Positions 46,914 through 56,781 are shown, counted from the first letter of the stretch. The stretch is DNA of 64,000 bases from Trichormus variabilis 0441 (GCF_009856605.1 NZ_CP047242.1:1176001-1240000), one strand, 5' to 3'. Numbers and translations are program-made. The notes: generated by a model from the sequence alone, not told the origin.

Positions 46914-47906
46914 CTAAAGCACTTTTTGACGTAGTTCTGGAAAGACTTTAGATACTTTTTTCAAGAGATAATCGCCATAAGTCCCACGAAATTCGTGAAC
47001 ACTAGCTTTATCCCAGCGATCGCTTTGATCATCTTTTACTACTACATCCTTCAGATCAATGGGTTTGACTTCAACGTTAAAGTTAGGATCAAAGAAGAAC
47101 GGGAACGAAAGGCGATTACTTGTTGATAGGTTGCGAACGCGGTGGGGTGTGGAGCGATATAGTCCTCTTGTCATGCGATCGAGCATATCCCCAATGTTAC
47201 ATACAAAGGAGCCAGGAATAGGAGGAGCATCTATCCAACCAGACTTGGATTTGACTTGCAATCCGCCGATGTTATCTTGCTTGAGAATAGTTAATACTCC
47301 GTAATCTGTATGTTCGCCAACGCCCCATTCAGATTGAGATCCTAAATTAGGAGGGTAATTAAAAATGCGAAATAATATCAATGGATCTTTCGTATAACGT
47401 TCTGCAAAGTAAGACTTGTCTAAATCTAGACTCAAAGCTATACCAGCCATGAGGATGTGTCCGAGTTTGGTCATTGAGTCTATATATTCAAGTACAGTTT
47501 CCCTAAATTGGGGAATATTAGATGGAAAGAGATTGCGACCGTGCATTGGTGTACCAGCTTTCACCAGTGGGTGATTGTCTTTTAGTTCGGAACCAAAATA
47601 AATACCTTCTTTTAAGTCTGGTCTACCTGATGTTAACTCGTTACCCACAGGGAAATATCCTCGCCACGCTCTACCACCAAGAGCCATAGAAATTTTCAGT
47701 TTAGTTTCTTGATCCTGGGCGAAGAACTCTTGACTGAGATGTTCTAACTGCGTTTGTAGTTGTTCATCTACTCCATGTCCAACAATATAAAAAAAACCGT
47801 AATCTTGGCACGCTTGTTTGATCTGCTGTGCAACGACATCAGAAGAGTTATTCCTTTGGCAAGTTAACCCACTAATATCAATGATAGGAAGTTGTAAGAC
47901 TGTCAT
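46914..47906 (-). CDS. 2-oxoglutarate/Fe(II) oxygenase, isopenicillin-N-synthase type
   Basis: 330 residues. Iron ligands H199 and D201 (GEHTDYGVLTIL) and H255 (YRSTPHRVRN); 2-oxoglutarate-binding R265-x-S267. The N-terminal DIOX_N region (LPIIDISGL) is intact. Substrates of this family are diverse; with sulfonate genes around it, C-S bond oxidation as in TauD is attractive but TauD is a different subfamily. Divergent from the aldo/keto reductase gene across palindrome site 5. Confidence 0.9.
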   Translation of the reverse strand: MTVLQLPIIDISGLTCQRNNSSDVVAQQIKQACQDYGFFYIVGHGVDEQLQTQLEHLSQEFFAQDQETKLKISMALGGRAWRGYFPVGNELTSGRPDLKEGIYFGSELKDNHPLVKAGTPMHGRNLFPSNIPQFRETVLEYIDSMTKLGHILMAGIALSLDLDKSYFAERYTKDPLILFRIFNYPPNLGSQSEWGVGEHTDYGVLTILKQDNIGGLQVKSKSGWIDAPPIPGSFVCNIGDMLDRMTRGLYRSTPHRVRNLSTSNRLSFPFFFDPNFNVEVKPIDLKDVVVKDDQSDRWDKASVHEFRGTYGDYLLKKVSKVFPELRQKVL

Positions 47907-48046
47907 ATTTTGTTTCTCCTTAGTGTGCGTACACGAATAACTAGAATTATATTGATACCAGAATTTTGAATATGGCGATCGCTAATCTTTTTAGAGGATC
48001 AAAGTAGGCGTTTGTCCACATTATCTTGTGAATTTTCTTGTAAATA

Positions 48047-48070
48047 CTGGTAATTTGATTGATTTACCGT
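48047..48070. promoter_or_regulatory. 24-bp palindrome, site 5
   Basis: CTGGTAATTT-GATT-GATTTACCGT, placed between the divergent oxygenase (start 47906) and aldo/keto reductase (start 48175) genes. Confidence 0.65.
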
Positions 48071-48174
48071 AGTATTGATTATATAATTCTCATTGATTCA
48101 CAAAAGAAAAATTATTGAGTAACACAAACTGAACAATAAAAGTTGTCAATTCAATAAATAAATCATCCCAAAAT

Positions 48175-49212
48175 ATGCAATATAACCAATTAGGCAATAG
48201 CGATCTACAAGTTTCTGATATTTGCCTTGGCACAATGACCTATGGGCAGCAAAATACTATAGAAGAAGCCCATCAACAGCTAGATTATGCAATTGCTCAA
48301 GGAGTTAATTTCATCGATGCGGCTGAGATGTATCCAGTACCGACCAGCGCTGAAACATACGGATTAACTGAGACTTATATTGGAGAATGGTTAAAAAATC
48401 AACAGCGAGAGCAACTAATAATTGCTACTAAAATCGCGGGGCCTGGTCGTGGCTTTAAATGGGTACGTGATGGAGCAAAAGCCATTGACCGTAATAATAT
48501 CAAACAAGCAGTGGATGATAGTCTGCAAAGATTGCAGACAGATTATATTGATTTATATCAAATTCATTGGCCTGATCGTTATGTACCCCGTTTTGGACAA
48601 ACAGTTTTCGATCCCACTCAGGTAGGGGAAACAATTCCCATCACTGAACAGCTGGAAGTTTTTGCTGATGTCATCAATGCCGGAAAGATTCGCTATATTG
48701 GCTTAAGTAATGAAACTCCTTGGGGTGTAGCACAATTTAGTCATGCGGCTAAACAATTGGGATTACCTAAAGTTGTCTCCATTCAGAATGCTTATAACTT
48801 GCTCAATCGAAATTTTGATGGCGCACTTGCAGAAACAGTTTATTACGAAAATATTCCTTTACTAGCTTATAGTCCTTTGGGATTCGGCTATTTAACTGGT
48901 AAGTATCTTAACGGTAAACCAGAGAAAGCAAGAGTTACTTTATTTGAAAACTTTGGTCAGAGATATTTAAAACCAAATGTTAGCAAAGCAGTAGCAGCTT
49001 ATGTAGATATTGCCAAACGCCATCAACTGAGTCCTGCACAACTAGCGATCGCATTCGTGCGGAGTCGTTGGTTTGTTGCTAGTACGATTATTGGTGCGAC
49101 TACACTAGAACAACTCAAAGAGAATATAGAAAGCATCAATGTAGTTCTTGATAAAGACATCTTGGCGCAATTGGATGCAGTTCACACTCAATATCCAAAT
49201 CCAGCACCATAA
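48175..49212 (+). CDS. Aldo/keto reductase
   Basis: 345 residues. LGTMTYGQQNTIEEAHQQLDYAIAQGVNFIDAAEMYPV contains the catalytic D and Y; IIATKIAGPGR holds the catalytic Lys, and YIDLYQIHWPD the His. IIGATTLEQLKENI is the C-terminal NADPH motif. Reduces aldehydes or ketones with NADPH in the cytoplasm. Probably member of the palindrome regulon. Confidence 0.93.
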   Translation: MQYNQLGNSDLQVSDICLGTMTYGQQNTIEEAHQQLDYAIAQGVNFIDAAEMYPVPTSAETYGLTETYIGEWLKNQQREQLIIATKIAGPGRGFKWVRDGAKAIDRNNIKQAVDDSLQRLQTDYIDLYQIHWPDRYVPRFGQTVFDPTQVGETIPITEQLEVFADVINAGKIRYIGLSNETPWGVAQFSHAAKQLGLPKVVSIQNAYNLLNRNFDGALAETVYYENIPLLAYSPLGFGYLTGKYLNGKPEKARVTLFENFGQRYLKPNVSKAVAAYVDIAKRHQLSPAQLAIAFVRSRWFVASTIIGATTLEQLKENIESINVVLDKDILAQLDAVHTQYPNPAP

Positions 49213-49216
49213 AACA

Positions 49217-49249
49217 AGATACCCAACTTCTCGAAGAAGTTGGGTATCT
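49217..49249 (+). terminator. Hairpin terminator or repeat
   Basis: AGATACCCAACTTCT, loop CGA, AGAAGTTGGGTATCT: a perfect 15-bp stem five bases after the aldo/keto reductase stop. There is no U-tract, and this hairpin is a known recurrent type in Nostoc, so it may be an interspersed repeat doing terminator duty. Confidence 0.7.
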
Positions 49250-49325
49250 CTGAATAAAGCAAAGGTGTAGAAAATTATGGCGATGCTAATAAACCAATCT
49301 TTCCTATTCATACAGGAATATCAAC

Positions 49326-49991
49326 ATGGCTGAAATTAAGATATACAGTGCGGTAGTTTGCCCTTATGCTCACCGTTCGCGTTTGGTACTTCAAGAAAAA
49401 GGCATTGACTTTGATTTGATAGAGATCAATTTGCAGAACAAGCCAGAGGGATTTACAGATATTTCTCCTTATGGAAAAGTACCAGCGCTAGCACATGGTA
49501 ATCACCGAGTTTGGGAATCAGCAGTAATTAACGAATATCTGAATGAGGTATTTCCTCAGCCGCCTCTTTTACCTAGTAGTCCTATTGCTAAAGCCCAGGC
49601 TCGTATCTGGATTGATTTTGCTAATACTAGATTCGTTCCGGCTTTTTCTGCTTTGTTGCGTAGTCCTGATATTCAACAGCAAGAAGCAGCTAAACAAGAA
49701 CTGTATAAACATTTAGAGTTTATCGAAAATGAAGGTCTAGGGAAGTTATCAGGAGACGGCCCCTACTGGTTTGGTGAATCAATTAGTCTGGTTGATTTCA
49801 CCTTTTATCCCTGGTTTGAGCGTTGGCCTGCACTGAAGCATTATCGAGGTTTGGCGCTACCAGAGGAATTTACTCGTCTACGTCGCTGGAAAAAAGCTGT
49901 AAAACAACGTGATTCAGTTGTGGCGATCGCTAATAGTAAGGAGTTCTACATTGAGCGATATGCTAGATTTGCTACTCCTGTCGCTGCATAG
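49326..49991 (+). CDS. Glutathione S-transferase family protein (Cys type)
   Basis: 221 residues. VCPYAHRSR with C12 at the catalytic position, YGKVPAL, ESAVINEYLNEVFPQPPLLP and the helical C-domain WFGESISLVDFTFYPWFERWP. It is the nearest paralogue of the GST at 33490, which has serine instead. Cys-type GSTs act as thiol transferases. It follows the aldo/keto reductase on the same strand beyond a hairpin. Confidence 0.9.
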   Translation: MAEIKIYSAVVCPYAHRSRLVLQEKGIDFDLIEINLQNKPEGFTDISPYGKVPALAHGNHRVWESAVINEYLNEVFPQPPLLPSSPIAKAQARIWIDFANTRFVPAFSALLRSPDIQQQEAAKQELYKHLEFIENEGLGKLSGDGPYWFGESISLVDFTFYPWFERWPALKHYRGLALPEEFTRLRRWKKAVKQRDSVVAIANSKEFYIERYARFATPVAA

Positions 49992-50156
49992 TCAACCCTG
50001 GAAGAAAGTCAAAGGTTAAAGACATTTTCGCTTTCCCTAAGTGTTCGCCACTCAAATATTCTGGGTGGCGAACAACTAAAAATAGTCAGGCGGGATATTG
50101 CTTTAATTAGGATAACTAGTCTGCTATAAATTGGGTAACTCAATCCTGGGGGGAGA

Positions 50157-50564
50157 TTAGCTAGACAGCAGAGCATCTTCTGTTACCAAGCTTGATCTGC
50201 GGAAATAGGAAGCGGAATTTAGTCCCATTTTATGGCAAGATTCTGCACACTTGCGGCAAATAGCAGCACAGAACATCATTGTGGCATCACCGCTCATCTG
50301 TTCGCAAGCGATAGCAGTGCGATCGCAAATTTGGGCGCACAAGCTACAGGTGTTTCCCATAAACTCAGAACCGTCATTAATCATGTTGACGCACATCATG
50401 CACATTTCTGCACAGTCCCGCATCATGGACATCATACTCATATCCATGTATCTACCATTCTGATTCTTGCAATACTTAATAGTATCAATGCAAGTCGTTT
50501 GACATTCTATGCAGTTTTGTTTACAAGCTTCCATATCAGCAAGTATAGATTCAGTTGTCATCAT
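50157..50564 (-). CDS. Four-helix copper-binding protein (DUF326/Csp type)
   Basis: 135 residues with many spaced cysteines along helices: CKQNCIECQTTC, CAEMCMMC, CSLCAQIC and CAAICRKCAESC. This is the four-helix bundle that stores copper(I) through thiolates. No leader, so cytoplasmic. AAGGAGA lies before the ATG. In a thiol and sulfur island it may protect against copper or serve as a sulfur-dependent metal store; that link is inferred. Confidence 0.9.
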   Translation of the reverse strand: MMTTESILADMEACKQNCIECQTTCIDTIKYCKNQNGRYMDMSMMSMMRDCAEMCMMCVNMINDGSEFMGNTCSLCAQICDRTAIACEQMSGDATMMFCAAICRKCAESCHKMGLNSASYFRRSSLVTEDALLSS

Positions 50565-51405
50565 AGAAATAGTCTCCTTGCTTTTGCAGTAGGTAATGTG
50601 GCTGACTTAATTAGCAAGGTAACCCTTTATTTTTGGGAAAGCAATAGTTTCTAAATTTCTAGTAATTTGAAGGCCGCTATATCTATGTACTTGACGTAAA
50701 TTACTCGGCTTGCCAATATTTCATGAGCTTACCATTGGCTACAATCCTCATTAATTAAGGACTTGGACTATTCTGTTAGTTACAACGCACTACTTTGTTG
50801 AAGTTCAGGTATCCCTTAATATGCAAAATTTCCCATCCGTTGATTTGATTTGTCATCTTCCTAAATCAAAAAAAGTTGACAAACAATATCTTTTTCATTT
50901 ACTAGCTGTTTCAGCCTGAAACCCTTATATAGTAAAGATTATAGCTATATAAATCATTGAGGTAAATGATTATTTGAAAAAAAGCTATAAGTACATTTTC
51001 CTATAGCTCCTTAATGTCATAGTTTCATGACTTTGAGGCGAAAGCTGAAAATAACTTCATATCTAAATTTCTTTACATAATAGACTTGCCTTTTATTGTT
51101 AACCATGCAACACTGCTATATTATCATTAAACTACTTAACTTCTACCGACTAACAGGAGTTAGTTCTAGGAAATCTTGTTACTACTAAAATAGTTATTTT
51201 GTAAAAGTGCTTACAGAGTAAGGTTTTAAGGTTAAGTAGACTCAACAAGAATTAAATAAAAGTAGCGTTGATTGATAAATCTTGCTTGTTTGTAACACTC
51301 ATAATCCCAAAGTTTTAGCCATAGTAATCCTCTCATCGGTTGCGTAAGGTGGTTTATCCACCTTATTTACTTAATTTTACATTTTGAAATATTTGGTTCT
51401 AAAAA
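50565..51405. other. Long gap with palindromes
   Basis: About 840 AT-rich bases. They contain AATCATT-GAGGTA-AATGATT near 50955, GTCAT-AGTTTC-ATGAC near 51020 and a weak relative of the 24-bp palindrome at 51264-51287 (about 15 of 24 consensus matches), upstream of the third SsuA-like gene. No gene visible. Confidence 0.4.
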
Positions 51406-52515
51406 ATGAGTCAATTAATAAAAGATTTTGCAAATATATCTCAAGCGTGGACAAGTAAACGCACTACTCGTCGTCACGCCTTATTTGCCTTTGGCTGTAG
51501 CCTAGTATTGTCTACCACACTATTTAGTTGCAGTCCTTCACAAAATAATAACCAGCAACAAGCATCTTCTTCCGCATCTAATGTAGCAAATACAAATGCT
51601 ACTAATAAAGTGGTGAGGATTGTCCGTTCCAAACAATTGACAGCTTTAGCGGTTCTAGAACAAAAACGTATTCTAGAAGAGCGACTAAAACCTTTAGGTT
51701 ACAAAGTAGAATGGCCTGAATTTGCTGCTGGCCCTCAGCAATTAGAAGCTTTGAATACAGGCGCACTGGATATTGCTTCAACTGCTGAATCACCTCCTAT
51801 CTTTTCCCAAGCAGCAGGGACACCTCTAGTTTATTTAGCTGCTAATTCTTCTGATGGTAAAGCAGTGTCGCTATTAGTTCCTGCTAACTCTAATGTTAAA
51901 AGTGTTAAAGACTTAAAAGGCAAGAAAATTGCTTCTCAAAAAGCATCTATCGGTCACTATCTTATAGTCAGAGCTGTAGAAAGAGAAGGTTTAAAACTGA
52001 GTGATATACAGCCAGTTTATCTACCACCTCCGGACGCAAATGTGGCATTTAGCCAAGGTAAAGTGGATGCTTGGTTTATTTGGGAACCATTTGTGACTAG
52101 AAATGTACAACAGAAGGTTGGCAGAGTTTTAACAGATGGTGGTAATGGTTTACGGGATACTAACAACTATGTCTCTACAACCCGTAAGTTTTATCAAGAA
52201 AATCCAGAGTTAATCAAAATATTTCTGGAAGAACTGCAAAAAGCCCAAAATTGGGCAAAAAATAACCCCAAAGAACTGGCTAACTTACTTGCTCAAACTA
52301 CTCAACTTGACCCGCCTACATTAGAAATTATGCACAGTAAGTATGATTTCACACTCATACCAATTACTGAACAAATTATTAACAAACAGCAGGAAGTTGC
52401 TGACAAATGGTACCGTTTAGGGCTGATACCAAGAAAGGTGAATGTCAGAGATGGCTTTTTAACTCCAGAACAATATGCGGAAATTACTCCCCAGGAAGTG
52501 CTGGCAAAAAAATAG
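51406..52515 (+). CDS. SsuA-type ABC substrate-binding lipoprotein (Tat leader)
   Basis: 369 residues. TRRHALFAFGCSLVLSTTLFSC combines a twin-arginine motif with a lipobox, then a Q/S/N-rich linker. The binding domain follows: VRIVRSKQLTALAVLEQKRI, FAAGPQQLEALNTGALDIASTAESPPIFSQAAG, DAWFIWEPF. It is clearly related to the two genes at 38515-40673 but more distant. A terminator (52626-52657) follows. Ligand probably a sulfonate. Confidence 0.88.
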   Translation: MSQLIKDFANISQAWTSKRTTRRHALFAFGCSLVLSTTLFSCSPSQNNNQQQASSSASNVANTNATNKVVRIVRSKQLTALAVLEQKRILEERLKPLGYKVEWPEFAAGPQQLEALNTGALDIASTAESPPIFSQAAGTPLVYLAANSSDGKAVSLLVPANSNVKSVKDLKGKKIASQKASIGHYLIVRAVEREGLKLSDIQPVYLPPPDANVAFSQGKVDAWFIWEPFVTRNVQQKVGRVLTDGGNGLRDTNNYVSTTRKFYQENPELIKIFLEELQKAQNWAKNNPKELANLLAQTTQLDPPTLEIMHSKYDFTLIPITEQIINKQQEVADKWYRLGLIPRKVNVRDGFLTPEQYAEITPQEVLAKK

Positions 52516-52625
52516 TATTGGGGAAGGTTTCATAGTTAATAGCGCTGCGTGTGTCAGTGGTTTTAAATCTAGTTTAATATCTGCTTTCTGGGCGGTCGTT
52601 AGCTGTTTTGCCACTAATTACTAAC

Positions 52626-52657
52626 AAAAACTCTATTCGCTTTTGGGTAGAGTTTTT
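52626..52657 (+). terminator. Rho-independent terminator
   Basis: AAAAACTCTA pairs with TAGAGTTTTT, 10-bp stem and T tail, about 110 bases after the SsuA-like lipoprotein. Confidence 0.85.
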
Positions 52658-52894
52658 TATTATGTCTAGTCTACACTTACGTTAAGCTAATGCGCGCCTT
52701 AATTGCATAACTACTAATCAGGCCTGTTAACTATCAACGGTCAACAGCTTTCACGATGGATTGTGCAACTTGCTAATTTAGGAACATTGTATTATTGTCA
52801 AGCATTTGACGAAATTAGACAATATGCCATACAATCTACAGTAAGCACATCAAGTTACTGTTGTTTACTCATTTGGTTGAAGGGAAAAATCGAA

Positions 52895-53137
52895 ATGGCA
52901 TTAGCCCAGCATATCAGTATTCAGGACGATACAAGAGTAAATCTTTCTTTTTCAAGTAAGATATCTCAAACAGTTATAACTTTGTATGGTCGGTTATGGT
53001 GGCATACGAAAGCGTATACTACTGTTTTTGGTATGATTTTTTTAGTATTAGCTAGTTTAGGATTTTTATCTATTTATTGGTTTGGGAAAAAGCTGACTCA
53101 AGGACTTCAGCCTGGAACTGTTGCCGAACAAAAATGA
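52895..53137 (+). CDS. Small membrane protein coupled to the PhnD-like gene
   Basis: 80 residues from ATG 52895 after AAGGGAA. A polar N-half is followed by one membrane segment (TTVFGMIFLVLASLGFLSIYWF) and a short tail. The stop overlaps the next start as ATGA, so the two are translated together. Family not recognised. Confidence 0.6.
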   Translation: MALAQHISIQDDTRVNLSFSSKISQTVITLYGRLWWHTKAYTTVFGMIFLVLASLGFLSIYWFGKKLTQGLQPGTVAEQK

Positions 53138-53934
53138 CTATAGATAAAAGGTTGTGTTTAGTATCTTATCTAGCTCCTAATTGGTGGCAGTTCTATCAAG
53201 CGATCGCCACTTATTTAGGTCGGGTTGTACAGATGGAAATCCAACTACAGCCAGGTGAATGTGATCCTCTAGAAGACCCCTTATTATTACAAGACCAACT
53301 AGACCTAGCTTTTATTTGTGGATTACCACTAATTCGCTATAGTCAAACAGTTACAACTCAATTGCAGACATTGGTTGCCCCTGTGATGGAATCATCGCGC
53401 TATGGTAACCATCCTGTTTACTTTGCAGATGTCATCGTCAATGCTCAAAGTAAGATTGCAAAGTTTGCAGATTTGTCAGGAAAAACATTTTGCTATAACG
53501 ACCTTGGTTCTAATAGTGGTTACAATTTACTCTGTCATCATTTAATTCAGCAAAGATATCCAGAAAACTTCTTTAGCAACACTCTACAATCAGGCTCACA
53601 TCAGCGTTCAATTCGCTGGGTAGTTGAGGGATTGGCAGACTGTGCAGCGATTGATAGTGTGGTATTAGAACAAGAATTCAAGGATTTTCCCGAATTATTA
53701 CGGCATTTGCGTGTAGTGGAAGTACTGGGGCCTGCTCCGATGCCGCCTTTAGTAGTAGCACAGCGTCTAGGTATATCTTTGATTGAGCAAATGCGGTTAG
53801 CACTACTCCAACCAGATGCAGATTTGCAAAGAGTGATGGAACGGTTTGGAGTTAGGCGTTTTGCAGCCGTGGAGTTAAAAGATTATCAGATATTAAATCA
53901 GATTTATAGCGATCGCCTCCACGTTACACTTTGA
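53134..53934 (+). CDS. PhnD-like phosphate/phosphonate-type binding protein without leader
   Basis: 266 residues from ATG 53134; the longer frame overlaps the preceding gene. CLVSYLAPNWWQFYQAIATYLG, DLAFICGLPLIRY, CYNDLGSNSGYN and VEGLADCAAIDSVVLE follow PhnD/SsuA-type class-2 binding folds. There is no signal peptide, so it may be a cytoplasmic or membrane-associated sensor, perhaps tethered through the coupled small protein. No transporter genes adjoin. Confidence 0.8.
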   Translation: MTIDKRLCLVSYLAPNWWQFYQAIATYLGRVVQMEIQLQPGECDPLEDPLLLQDQLDLAFICGLPLIRYSQTVTTQLQTLVAPVMESSRYGNHPVYFADVIVNAQSKIAKFADLSGKTFCYNDLGSNSGYNLLCHHLIQQRYPENFFSNTLQSGSHQRSIRWVVEGLADCAAIDSVVLEQEFKDFPELLRHLRVVEVLGPAPMPPLVVAQRLGISLIEQMRLALLQPDADLQRVMERFGVRRFAAVELKDYQILNQIYSDRLHVTL

Positions 53935-53972
53935 AAATGTAAAAGCTCACGCAGAGGCAAAAAGATTTCACA

Positions 53973-55223
53973 TCAGGCGGTAATACCATAAACCCAACTC
54001 TGCTGTTGAGACGACGACACAGCATCTTGATAAACTTGCCCAAATAATACTCGCTGTGCATGACTCCCGCCAATTTCATGCAGACGCGACAAAACAGGCT
54101 GGAGTTCTGCAACGGTTGTATGAAAATCTCCTTGGGCATGAGCTACCATACCCCTGGCGGCGGGTAGGGTTATTTCTAACCAACGCCGTCGTTGGAAAGG
54201 ATTAATACTCAAGGCGTGATACTGCATACTCAAAAGCATTTGCTTTACCCAATCATGGTGTCCCGCTTTGGCGAGTGCATAGACATAATGCAAGTCTTGA
54301 AATGGTAAAGCGTGTTCATCAATGCGACTGTAAAGATAAGGACTGATACCTTGCCAACGGTTGCCCACATCTACACCGTGTAATTCCAGCCGCAATAATA
54401 AGGAAATTGCTCCTACTTGGTCTTTGGGGGATTGTTTATTAGCACGTCTCCAAATGTGCGTATCATACAGGTTAAGAACTTCTCGATAGTTTTCTAACTG
54501 CAAATAATATAGGGCAATGTGCCACCAGTTATGAGTGTAGAGCATAGAGTTGCAGTTCTCCCAGGTATCTGCAAAACTCTCCATCCAAGCTATTCCCTCA
54601 TCAACTCTTTTCTGTGTTTCCATAACATGAGCGATCGCATGATGCGCCCAAGGATCATACCTATTTATGGCGATCGCTTGATAAGCCATGTTTTCTGCTG
54701 CTTCAAGTTGGTGACACTGTTCTAAACCAAAGGCCGCCATGCCATATAAATAATGATTTTCCGGATTGCTAGGTAAAACCTTTTGGGCAATTTGCCATAA
54801 TTTTTCTTTGTCACCCAAATAAAAATAGTGATATTGTCCCTGCTGCACAGAAATCAAATCACAGGGGGATTTATCGGTGATTTCTTCATGAATAGCAATT
54901 GCTACCTCAATCTCTTGATTTGCCCAGGCGGAAATTGCTTGTATATATAATTGTTCTCTGGCAGTAGCTTTGGCGAAATGCTGTTGTGCTGTTCGCAGAT
55001 ATGGTTGAGCTTGCTGCCAAGATTTACGGTTTTCTTGGGTGAGATAATAAGCAGCAGCATAAGCATGAGCTAATGCACAAGTGGGATCTGCTGCAATTGC
55101 TTGTAAAATTGCTGTCTCTGCATCACTACCATAACCCAACATCTGCTGGGTAAAACGGTTAATGGCTGCGATCGCTTTGGCTGAATCTGTGGTTACTACT
55201 AGCCCTTGTGCATCTTTAAGCAT
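53973..55223 (-). CDS. TPR protein, TTC38 family
   Basis: 416 residues, repeated helical pairs resembling TTC38: AINRFTQQMLGYGSDAETAILQAIAADPTCALAHAYAAAYYL, HHAIAHVMETQKRVDEGIAWMESF, THNWWHIALYYLQLENYREVLNLYD. Cytoplasmic by sequence, function unknown. Divergent from ssuD with two 24-bp palindromes between them, so likely in the same regulon. Confidence 0.85.
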   Translation of the reverse strand: MLKDAQGLVVTTDSAKAIAAINRFTQQMLGYGSDAETAILQAIAADPTCALAHAYAAAYYLTQENRKSWQQAQPYLRTAQQHFAKATAREQLYIQAISAWANQEIEVAIAIHEEITDKSPCDLISVQQGQYHYFYLGDKEKLWQIAQKVLPSNPENHYLYGMAAFGLEQCHQLEAAENMAYQAIAINRYDPWAHHAIAHVMETQKRVDEGIAWMESFADTWENCNSMLYTHNWWHIALYYLQLENYREVLNLYDTHIWRRANKQSPKDQVGAISLLLRLELHGVDVGNRWQGISPYLYSRIDEHALPFQDLHYVYALAKAGHHDWVKQMLLSMQYHALSINPFQRRRWLEITLPAARGMVAHAQGDFHTTVAELQPVLSRLHEIGGSHAQRVLFGQVYQDAVSSSQQQSWVYGITA

Positions 55224-55289
55224 AATTAATTCCTTGCACCAAAATTTGTAGAGGTGCTGATAACATCTCTAACTAAGTTTTTATAAAAT

Positions 55290-55313
55290 ACAGTAAATCG
55301 GTCGGATTAGCGT
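55290..55313. promoter_or_regulatory. 24-bp palindrome, site 6
   Basis: ACAGTAAATC-GGTC-GGATTAGCGT, 67 bases before the TPR gene. Confidence 0.65.
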
Positions 55314-55456
55314 TCTTATGACCAAGAGTATGCCACACTCACTACAAAACCGCAAGCATTAAACTACTTAAAGTTGATAGGATAACCGGACTTAATTCTA
55401 TCAAAGTCTTGATTTACCTCATGGGCTGTGCGATAGTCTGATAGTATTTTATTAAT

Positions 55457-55480
55457 ACGGTAGCTCGATAGATTTACCGT
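55457..55480. promoter_or_regulatory. 24-bp palindrome, site 7
   Basis: ACGGTAGCTC-GATA-GATTTACCGT, 39 bases before ssuD. A half-site ACAGTAAATC follows at 55490-55499. Confidence 0.7.
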
Positions 55481-55518
55481 ATTAAAGCAACAGTAAATCT
55501 TGCTCTGACATAGAAATC

Positions 55519-56664
55519 ATGCAGCTACATTGGTTTATTCCCACTCACGGTGAAGGACGCTATCTAGGTACTGCCATAGGCGGGCGCGTAGTCAACTTTG
55601 ATTACTGGCGGCAGATTGCTCAAGCTGTAGATCACTTAGGTTTTACAGGTGCATTATTACCTACAGGCCGTTCTTGTGAAGATGCTTGGATTTTGGCATC
55701 AACCTTGGTAACACACACCAAACAGATGAAATTTTTGGTGGCGATACGTCCGGGGTTGATGTCACCGGGAGTTGCAGCCAGAATGGCAGCAACTTTTGAT
55801 CGCATTTCTGGAGGACGTTTGCTAATTAACGTCGTTACAGGTGGTGATCCAGTGGAATTGGCAGGGGATGGATTGCATCTTACCCATGACGATCGCTACA
55901 GACTAACAGATGAATTTTTGGCAGTGTGGCGGGAGATTGCTGCCGGAGAAACCGCTAACTTCCAGGGCGATTATCTCAATATTCAAGACGGCAAGCTGTT
56001 ATTTCCCCCAGTCCAGAAACCTCATCCACCTCTGTGGTTTGGCGGTTCTTCCCCCATTGCTCAAGAAATCGCTGCCAAACACGTAGATGTATATTTAACT
56101 TGGGGCGAACCACCAGAACAAGTTGCCCAAAAGATTGCCTCTGTACGCCGACTAGCAGCAGCACAAGGAAGAACATTAAGTTTTGGGATTCGTCTCCATG
56201 TCATTGTCCGGGAGACTGAAAGCCAGGCTTGGGATGCAGCCAACAATTTAATTCGCTACGTAGATGATTCGGCGATCGCCCAAGCCCAACAAGCATACTC
56301 TCGCATGGATTCCGAAGGACAACGCCGGATGAAAGAATTACACAACGGCAGTCGAGAAGCTTTAGAAATTAGCCCGAATTTATGGGCGGGAATTGGTTTA
56401 GTGCGCGGCGGTGCGGGGACTGCCTTAGTTGGTGACCCCGATACAGTAGCTCAAAGAATGCTGGAATATCAAAAATTAGGTATCGATACCTTTATCTTCT
56501 CCGGTTATCCCCATCTAGAAGAAGCCTATCGAGTAGCAGAGTTACTCTTTCCACGGTTACCCCTACAGCATCAACCAACAGTAGCACCACAACTATTGAG
56601 TCCCTTTGGCGAAGTTGTAGCCAACCAAGACTTCCCTAAACAGCAAATCGCCACTGTAGATTAA
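55519..56664 (+). CDS. ssuD: FMNH2-dependent alkanesulfonate monooxygenase
   Basis: 381 residues, family-typical length. [64 protein letters not shown] and [17 protein letters not shown] are SsuD blocks of the luciferase-like fold. It cleaves the C-S bond of alkanesulfonates, releasing sulfite, with reduced flavin from a partner reductase. No ssuE-like reductase gene is nearby. Two palindromes and a half-site lie in its promoter, arguing for sulfur-dependent control. Confidence 0.93.
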   Translation: MQLHWFIPTHGEGRYLGTAIGGRVVNFDYWRQIAQAVDHLGFTGALLPTGRSCEDAWILASTLVTHTKQMKFLVAIRPGLMSPGVAARMAATFDRISGGRLLINVVTGGDPVELAGDGLHLTHDDRYRLTDEFLAVWREIAAGETANFQGDYLNIQDGKLLFPPVQKPHPPLWFGGSSPIAQEIAAKHVDVYLTWGEPPEQVAQKIASVRRLAAAQGRTLSFGIRLHVIVRETESQAWDAANNLIRYVDDSAIAQAQQAYSRMDSEGQRRMKELHNGSREALEISPNLWAGIGLVRGGAGTALVGDPDTVAQRMLEYQKLGIDTFIFSGYPHLEEAYRVAELLFPRLPLQHQPTVAPQLLSPFGEVVANQDFPKQQIATVD

Positions 56665-56684
56665 AAACTCCGCGCCACCACCGT

Positions 56685-56745
56685 AAGCGTAGCGTCTTCG
56701 TGAGGAGAAGTTTAGAATCTCTTTCCTTGCGAGACGCTACTCTAA
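56685..56745. repeat. Palindromic repeat (GTAGCGTCTTC type)
   Basis: CGTAAGCGTAGCGTCTTCG, then GAGGAGAAGTTTAGAATCTC and TTGCGAGACGCTACTC. Related to the element at 2941-3031. Between convergent ssuD and cysE. Confidence 0.7.
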
Positions 56746-56781
56746 CTTCTCTGTGCGTTTAAAAACCCTCAAAGACAGCAT

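Noticed and set aside
50232..50654. Rightward 140-codon frame opposite the copper-binding gene
   Set aside because: Antisense shadow of the cysteine-rich gene, giving a His-rich artefact.
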